From positions 1 to 6,296 of the forward strand of contig DXDC01000183.1 in assembly GCA_019115685.1 (NCBI GenBank): DNA of 6,296 bases, in the 5' to 3' direction. Under the pieces are notes generated by a model, which was not told the origin of the DNA, searched no databases, and worked only from the letters and a program-made list of their open reading frames with translations. This document shows positions 5,629 through 6,296 of the stretch, one piece after another. Source of the stretch: Candidatus Agrococcus pullicola. Its GTDB lineage: Bacteria; Actinomycetota; Actinomycetes; Actinomycetales; Microbacteriaceae. Numbering within the stretch: the stretch's first letter is position 1; every line of letters begins with the position of its first letter. The translations under genes were made by a program, and so were the position numbers.

Positions 5629-6296
5629 ATGCGCGCAGCGTTCATAACCGAGAAGGAGTCCATCGAGATTCGCGAAGTCGAAACTCCTGAGCCCGGTCCC
5701 GACCAGGTCAGGGTTCGCGTTGACTACGTCGGCATTTGCGGCTCTGACCTGCACTACTACTACGAGGGCGCCAACGGGGCGTTCGTAGTCAAGGAGCCGC
5801 TGATTCCGGGCCATGAGCTCTCCGGGCGGATCGATCTGGATCCGCAGGGCGAATGGGAACCCGGTACCGGCGTCACGGTGCACCCCGCACGCTTCGGCGA
5901 CTCCCAGCCGGGCATTGAAGACGAACCGCACCTGTGGCCGAACGGGTCGTACCTGGGAAGCGCCTCCACCTGGCCGCACACGCAGGGTGCCCTCTCTGAG
6001 CATCTGATCGTCGAGCGCTCAATGATTCGTCTCCTCCCGGATGCGCTCCCCGTTCGTCGAGCGGTGCTCGCAGAACCGCTCGCTGTCGCACTGCACGGCG
6101 TCTCGAAAGCACGGAACGAAGTCGCCGGGGCTCGGGTGTTGATTACCGGCTCCGGCCCCATCGGACTCTTGTCGATCGCTGCGGCGCTCGACGCCGGGGC
6201 GGCATCCGTCACGGCCACGGATGTTTTGGAGGGGCCTCTGCAACGCGCAAAAGACATGGGTGCCTCATCGGTCATCAACGTTGCGGAAGAGGAGGT
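5629..6296 (+). CDS. idnD: L-idonate 5-dehydrogenase-like zinc MDR (3' end outside window)
   Basis: An open frame from ATG 5629 runs off the right edge after 222 complete codons; zinc-type medium-chain dehydrogenases are usually about 340-350 residues, so roughly a third is missing. It probably oxidises L-idonate to 5-keto-D-gluconate with NAD(P)+, feeding the IdnO-like enzyme encoded just upstream. Visible features: GICGSDLHYYYEG (35-47), very like E. coli IdnD; catalytic-zinc ligands Cys37, His62 and Glu63 (GHE), with Glu149 in AEPLAVALH as the usual fourth; and the Rossmann loop GSGPIG (174-179), with Asp198 ending the second strand. Oddity: the segment at 85-120, where the classical family has four structural-zinc cysteines, has none and instead carries a GIEDEPHLWPNGSYLGS stretch. 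There is no earlier in-frame start back to 5602, and the Shine-Dalgarno is weak (GGAAAG, 5612-5617), so translation may be coupled to the gene 23 bp upstream. Sorbitol or other polyol dehydrogenase activity is the main alternative. Confidence 0.87.
   Translation, partial: MRAAFITEKESIEIREVETPEPGPDQVRVRVDYVGICGSDLHYYYEGANGAFVVKEPLIPGHELSGRIDLDPQGEWEPGTGVTVHPARFGDSQPGIEDEPHLWPNGSYLGSASTWPHTQGALSEHLIVERSMIRLLPDALPVRRAVLAEPLAVALHGVSKARNEVAGARVLITGSGPIGLLSIAAALDAGAASVTATDVLEGPLQRAKDMGASSVINVAEEE

Noticed and set aside
5383..6278. - strand open frames opposite the idnO-like and idnD-like genes
   Set aside because: They are antisense to two genes with strong catalytic and cofactor motifs, and their translations show no family features.
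1..6296. Mobile element, CRISPR array, tRNA or rRNA
   Set aside because: I saw no transposase or integrase, no direct-repeat array, and no tRNA or rRNA-like sequence; the window is almost fully covered by metabolic genes.

Overview
The window looks like chromosome of a high-GC actinobacterium. Codons end mostly in G or C, Shine-Dalgarno sites are strong, one gene starts with TTG, and the FCD-GntR, FGGY kinase and GntP proteins look actinobacterial. A Microbacteriaceae-like host is my guess; no rRNA or other marker is present to fix it. The content is a sugar-acid catabolic locus centred on L-idonate, 5-keto-D-gluconate and D-gluconate.

Layout, left to right. (1) The C-terminal tail of an unrecognised + strand gene, ending at 227. 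(2) A convergent - strand short-chain dehydrogenase/reductase (SDR), 236-925. (3) A 170-bp divergent control region holding an imperfect 14-bp palindrome (991-1004). (4) A + strand FGGY-family kinase, probably gluconokinase, 1096-2529. (5) A convergent - strand FCD-type GntR regulator with a TTG start, 2533-3228. (6) A 150-bp divergent control region. (7) A + strand transport/dehydrogenase operon: a GntP-family permease broken by an in-frame TAG (3379-4770), a strong intercistronic hairpin (4777-4812), a gluconate 5-dehydrogenase (IdnO-like, 4838-5605), and an L-idonate 5-dehydrogenase (IdnD-like) that runs off the right edge (5629 onward).

Inferred working: GntP imports gluconate and/or idonate. 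The MDR enzyme oxidises L-idonate to 5-keto-D-gluconate. The IdnO-like SDR reduces that to D-gluconate. The FGGY kinase phosphorylates gluconate to 6-phosphogluconate, which enters the pentose-phosphate or Entner-Doudoroff pathway. The GntR protein, sitting between kinase and permease operon, is the likely local regulator. The leftmost SDR has no assigned substrate.

The most notable observation is the amber codon in the permease. Everything after it stays in frame and keeps the family's signature motifs, so it is a recent lesion, a sequence error, or (less likely) a recoding site. The pathway itself is known; I found no evidence of a new kind of system. The second notable point is that the idonate dehydrogenase lacks the four-cysteine structural-zinc lobe of the classical family while keeping its catalytic-zinc ligands.
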